Assembly (NCBI RefSeq): GCF_002443255.2
Contig: NW_019211459.1
Location: forward strand, 19,464,524-19,528,523
Length of the DNA: 64,000 nucleotides
Reading direction: 5' to 3'
DNA from: Varroa destructor
Lineage: Eukaryota > Arthropoda > Arachnida > Mesostigmata > Varroidae
Each line of letters opens with the position of its first letter. Positions within the stretch are counted from its first letter, which is position 1. Positions 59,065-64,000 of this stretch are shown here, in pieces. The notes below the pieces were generated by a model. The model made no database searches and was not told the DNA's origin. It worked only from the letters and a program-made list of their open reading frames with translations. A program made the position numbers and the translations under genes.

Positions 59065-62000
59065 GTAAACCAGAAACGCTATTAGCCACAATGGATGACT
59101 GGACGGGACGCTGCAGATGTTTTTTTTATGGGAGGTAAGGGTAGTCAATGCGCGCTAGTTATAGGATCACTCAAATAAAACGATGCGAAGTGTTTTCCCT
59201 TTCATCACAAGTTATGATTATACGTGGAGACAGACAGATTGTGCTAGTAATAAGCAATATGAACATAACGTGATGTTTTACCCGACTGCGATTATTCATT
59301 GGCATTAGCTAGCTATGAGTATTGATGGTAGCGATTCTGTTTAGCGGCATAGGGACTGCAGCTAGCAGTTTTTAGTTGCGGGCGTCTACTGTGACCTTTG
59401 CTGTCTGCTGTTAGATTTTCTTGCATAAAAGTTGGATAGAGATGTCGTAAACGCCTATATAATGTATATTAATACGGAATTAACGAGTACAGTGCTTTTT
59501 TCGCGTCTACTAACGTTACGGTACCTAATATTGTAGTAAAAATCTTTATCTAATACTATTCGCGTTACAGGCCAGCTATAGAATGTAACTCTGAAAAACA
59601 GCGGATAGGTTTTTTGTGAAAGCAAGTCATCGGAATTACCTCTTCGATGAAGTATGAAAAAAATAATCTAGTTTCAATAAGTCTTGTTGGAGTTATATGG
59701 GGTTTCTTTAGCAGAGCTATAAAAGGGCATGATATTCGTTCAAGAGCCACATCTTGTATCCTAATCTTGGTGTTAGTAATTAATGGTATTTTTTAACCCA
59801 CCAGTGATTAAGTACTAATATTTGAGCCAGTGGTTGCCACATGCCTCTTGCATGTTCATGCTTGTCATGACAACGTACCGAAAAAGATGCATGTTGACCA
59901 CCCAGGACACGCCACCTTGTATCGTAACGAGAATGAACGATCTTACAGGCCAACGTGCGCGTACGCTGTTCTCCATCCTCTTCCGTGTATGAAACTACCT
60001 ATCGATTAATTTGTTTTAATTTGTTAGTCACTTAACGTTCGCTAGGACAACATGATAGTACAGCTCTTCAAACCACGTATAACTTGCACATGCTGGTCAT
60101 CAGTCCGGATGTATCCGTAAGTATCTGACCGAGACATTCTGCTTAATATTCGTCCTCACAAGCTTCATTTCTGAGCTGATATGTGAGCAATTGCTTCAGA
60201 TGCTAAATAGGAGTGAGCCTCTACACCGAACACCATCCAATGGCTGCATTTGAATTGTATTTTGTAAATTGCCTATATACTTCTGTCAAATCGAACTGTC
60301 GCCAGACAGGACGTCACCCCGGGGGTGGCCTTCATCAAGCGGCATCAGACAAAAGCCACTGCAATGCCGCTGTTCGTTCGCTGCCACAGAAATCCCGCTG
60401 TCGTTCTCCCGACGACATTTCCGGTGCGGCTGGACAATATTTAAGCAATAAACAACAATATATAGCAATAGACAAAGACCAAAATACAGAATTGTAAAAA
60501 AAAATTACACTGGTCATATTAACCGCGATCTTCTAACGTGATGAACAAAGATCGTATAGTTATTGTAAGTTCATTGCCAATCGTGTTTATATTGGGTCAA
60601 GCTATTCTTTCTCCTCCTTTATGTAAAGACCAAACAAATTAAACGCGCGATATCAATGAGTTTTATAAACATTCCTCACGTTAATAATAGAAAATATGCA
60701 ATCTATTTTAGCTATTTACAATTAAAATAAAAATGCCGAATTTTGTATTTGTTGGTTTGCTTTCAATTGAGCCAAAGAACTTTCAGGTTTATTAAGTTAA
60801 ATGTTAGAATTAGACGCTCGCCTGTATGACACTTATGATGTTTCTATTAATAGCAGAGCAAACGCTAACTTCAGTGACGCTTTTGATCCTGAAAGTAAAA
60901 CTGTAATTTTTTTTTCTTTTTGAAAAAGCGTCGAAGCGCAGCTATCATAGGTAATGACCAGCTCACATTTGTATGGCGGATACGAAGCGTGTATTCTACA
61001 CTTAATAGACGCGATAACAAACATTTGCCGTATTACCGAACGTAATGTAGAAGTTTACTATGTATTCAGAATAACTCAAATTTGCCCGGATCACATTATA
61101 CACTAAACAACACAATTACGCCCTGGTGGATATACGTGCGTCCCTATGAACTTTGCCGATAGAGCTAGGTATCACCGTTACGTTATTTTTTGTGCCCGAT
61201 TCTTTCTCACTTGGGACTCAAATATATTTGTCGACATTGTCAGAAATTCAGAGGCCGTTGGTTGAATCGCTTTAAAAGTTTATTGGACGGAGGCCTTTTG
61301 TTTTTCCTACTGTAAATGTTTAACTTTGCCGCGCTCCGGGTTGCGCACCCTCCACCAAATGCGAATCAGGACACCGTCAGACTGAGACGCCCACTCTGTG
61401 TGTCCAGACAGATGACAGTTCCGATACGGCTGAAAGCCAAACTGACACTTCACTGGCGAGTCCTTATAATGTCATACGTAATAAGAGTACTAATATTGAC
61501 TGTAATAACACACGTCTTGTTGGCCGGACACGGCAAAATGTTGACAAAAAAGCCGCCATAAAACGTAACATCCATTATCACTAAGTAGAAATGATGGTTG
61601 TCAGGTCAATGTTATATTCGACGAAACGTTTCATTGTCCGCGACGTTTTTTTTTTTTTTTTTATTTAAATTATTACCGTATCACTGCATTTGTTGTTATT
61701 AGTACTCTAAAATTATTACTTCGGCCACTGCTAGACAAAGTCCCTTAGGATCAATCGCAGGTAGCCTAAACTGTGCTAATAATAAAACAGTAAATATTGA
61801 AAGATTAGTTTGCCTTAGGCTGAGTTTCCTTTTCTAGAAAAACGATCGACTAAGACGTTGGAAAGAAGGAACGCACGGATATTATGATAACGATTCAATG
61901 ATTATGCCCCTCTAATATGGTAACAAAACAAACTGAATCCGTTTCATCGGACAAAAATAAACAGACAGAACGTTCATATCTTGATTGTCGCTAAAGCAAT

Positions 62001-63228
62001 TAACGTGAGCTAAAAGTGTAGCCCTGCGTCTAAATGAAGACAAGATGTCCCCAGCTGTTCCCTCGAACAGTGGTACTTGTTACATCACCTCTTGCTAGTA
62101 ATAATAACGCTAATGTCACGCAGCTTTGAAATGCTCTCTTTTATTACAATTTGACACCGATGCTAGCTGCTTAGGAAGGCCCGGATAATAAAGATTTTTC
62201 GCTGACCTCAAAAAATAGGAACTTTTACGACCCTTTACGAAAACAATCTGATCAATTAAAAATGGCTTACAAAGTTTGCCAACGAGTTCTTCCGGAGAAA
62301 TTCTTCCGGAAGGAAGAATGACTCCAAGACCAACGAAAACTTCCCATATATTGTGTCTGACGTTACTCATATTCAATCAACTAAAATAGTGAATATTCAT
62401 GCTTGTCTCTTAATAAACGCACAACAAGCTTTAGTATGAAAAAAATAAATTTGCATTACAAGTTCCGCTACGTTATTGTATAAAGAGATCGAAATCTGAG
62501 GATGAAAACGTACGGAAAATGCGTTATACATGTACTACGCGAGCTAGCAACTACGATTCATAATAGATATATATATATTTTTTTTAAATATCTAGCGGTC
62601 CAGAGCTGGGCGTCGACCATAATTCAAAATGACAATACTCATATAGAGGTTTTATTAAGATCATTTATTTGAGGCTCATATAATAAACGACATCGCTAAT
62701 ATATGTAGCAGTACAAGCTATGTCTGTATAAAATTATATATACATATACAGAGCATCAGTAGAAACCTTACACGTGATGCTCGCACTCTGGTAAAGTACC
62801 AAATTTATTGACTGCGTACTATCTGCATTGAGCTAGATTAATGAGGACCCAAAACAGCTCTATCAATGCATATGTTTCTTTATTGGGAATTGTTATCACA
62901 GTGACATTTCCATGGAGTCTTCAAGTTACTACTTTCCAAGGAAATATATTCCTCACAACCATTCCCTAACCCTGACGTTTGCCAAAATATTCATTACAAT
63001 CAAGACATGATTTCAAAACAAGCCTTCAATTATAACAGTCACTATTCAGAATTAATTTCTTTGACGTTTCCTTAGGGTCACTATAATACTCAGATTTTGG
63101 GCAGTGGTTATTCTTGGAGATGTCTACCAAGCTTTAAGTACTGTACTAAGTATGCCTAAGATAGAGTCTAAGATGTCTAAGATAGAGGATAACAAACTTT
63201 TCTATAAAGGAGATTGGCCTGGAAACTA

Positions 63229-63247
63229 GGAAGGAAGGAAGGAAGGA
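63229..63247. repeat. (GGAA)n microsatellite
   Basis: Nearly five GGAA units, purine-only on the plus strand. Confidence 0.9.
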
Positions 63248-63425
63248 CAAATGTTGCGAACATTTCTGCACTCTTGGCCCACGAATAAATTTCGAAAAAA
63301 ACCAGTGCAGACGATACAATACACGAAGGTGCATCAAAGGAGCGTTCTTAATGACAATCGGCCGTAGGCCTTTTCTCGTCTCCTTAAGGACTATTTATTT
63401 CAATACGAAATATCTTTTTTTGCAG

Positions 63426-63634
63426 GCAAGTCCTTGACTAAGACGAGTCCAGTGTATGGATCTATGAGTTCAGTGGGATTCAATACGAAAGTCCAAATGA
63501 ACTACAGCAGCTTGTTTACTTTCATTGATGCAAAAAATATGCTAGATTTACAAAAGTTAAAAGTTACAGAGAATTCTGGCTTATCAGCAAACTTGTTGTT
63601 TGTGATTATACGCCTGAGGGAGCACGGTCATTGA
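63426..63634 (+). CDS. Candidate coding exon after a strong acceptor, product unknown
   Basis: The sequence TATCTTTTTTTGCAG before 63426 is a near-ideal acceptor. The frame entering in phase 1 reads KSLTKTSPVYGSMSSVGFNT and stays open to a TGA at 63632-63634. It could be a terminal exon, or could end at a weak GTCCAA donor after 63498. No family is recognised and no upstream partner exon was found. Confidence 0.3.
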
Positions 63635-64000
63635 TATAAATTACATGCGCTTTGTTTCTGCGCCAGGCCTTCTTAGCCGGCAGGTCGTTGCGTCATTCTG
63701 AAAGTTTCGGTATTATCGCCCTTTTTAATGACCTCCGGTAGATAAAGCGTGTGTAAACTGCAGCTACCGAATTAGACGTATGACCGTGTACGAACCATTC
63801 GATAGTGAAACGTAAACGAATTGAGAAAAGCCGGCATTACGTCCCAGATATATACTTAAGGAACTGCGAATGGGGTAAATCTTGTAAGACGTTTGGAAAC
63901 AGCTTCAATGAACTTGTGTACAGAGCGTAAAGGCTAGGACGATTATTGGCAAGGATAGCGCCCACATAATTTGCTGCCTCAGTCCGGATTGACACAATAA
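63635..64000. other. Nothing recognised
   Basis: No open frame of note, repeat or RNA gene is seen in the last 366 bases. Confidence 0.5.

Larger units (their letters stand above)
58894..63425. other. AT-rich DNA without a supported gene
   Basis: It holds the (GGC)n run at 59032 and long T tracts. Open frames with some protein character at 60335-60517 (-), 61324-61584 (+) and 62116-62376 (-) have no recognised domain. Confidence 0.45.

Overview
The window is nuclear DNA of a eukaryote, most probably an arthropod. Genes are split by GT-AG introns. There is no bacterial gene packing, most of the sequence is AT-rich and non-coding, and simple repeats are common. A class I bHLH (E-protein/Daughterless) gene and a centrin gene are intact enough to name. 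A short tract of TTAGG, the ancestral arthropod telomere unit, sits in an intron. A chelicerate such as a mite is possible, but the sequence does not settle this.

Layout. Positions 1-16755 hold no gene I can name. Parts of it (about 3.4-4.4 kb and 9.8-12.7 kb) are GC-, CpG- and CAG/CTG-rich and look like promoter, 5' UTR or first-exon DNA. The best start-codon exon there is 11674-11906. The daughterless 3' coding exons follow at 16756-17479 and 17891-18951 (+). After about 5.5 kb of repeats and non-coding DNA, a four-exon centrin gene lies on the minus strand (26478 down to 24438). It was assembled from splice sites and includes a 51-nt microexon and a GC-AG intron. From 26.5 to 37.5 kb there are only unassigned open frames and simple repeats.

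From 37550 to 44281 (+) seven phase-compatible exons encode a secreted, histidine/glycine/aspartate-rich protein of about 445 residues that I cannot match to a family. Its first exon, with the start codon, was not found. Its introns carry a mariner-type transposase relic, a TTAGG tract and a cluster of palindromes that includes a perfect 58-bp one. From 44.3 kb to the end the window is AT-rich, with scattered candidate exons and one possible pogo/Tigger-like transposase scrap.

The three supported genes have unrelated jobs: transcription factor, centriole/cytoskeletal calcium-binding protein, and secreted protein of unknown role. They are neighbours, not an operon. The observations most worth following are the centrin with three altered EF-hands, the His-rich secreted protein, the palindrome cluster and the hairpin near 9.88 kb.
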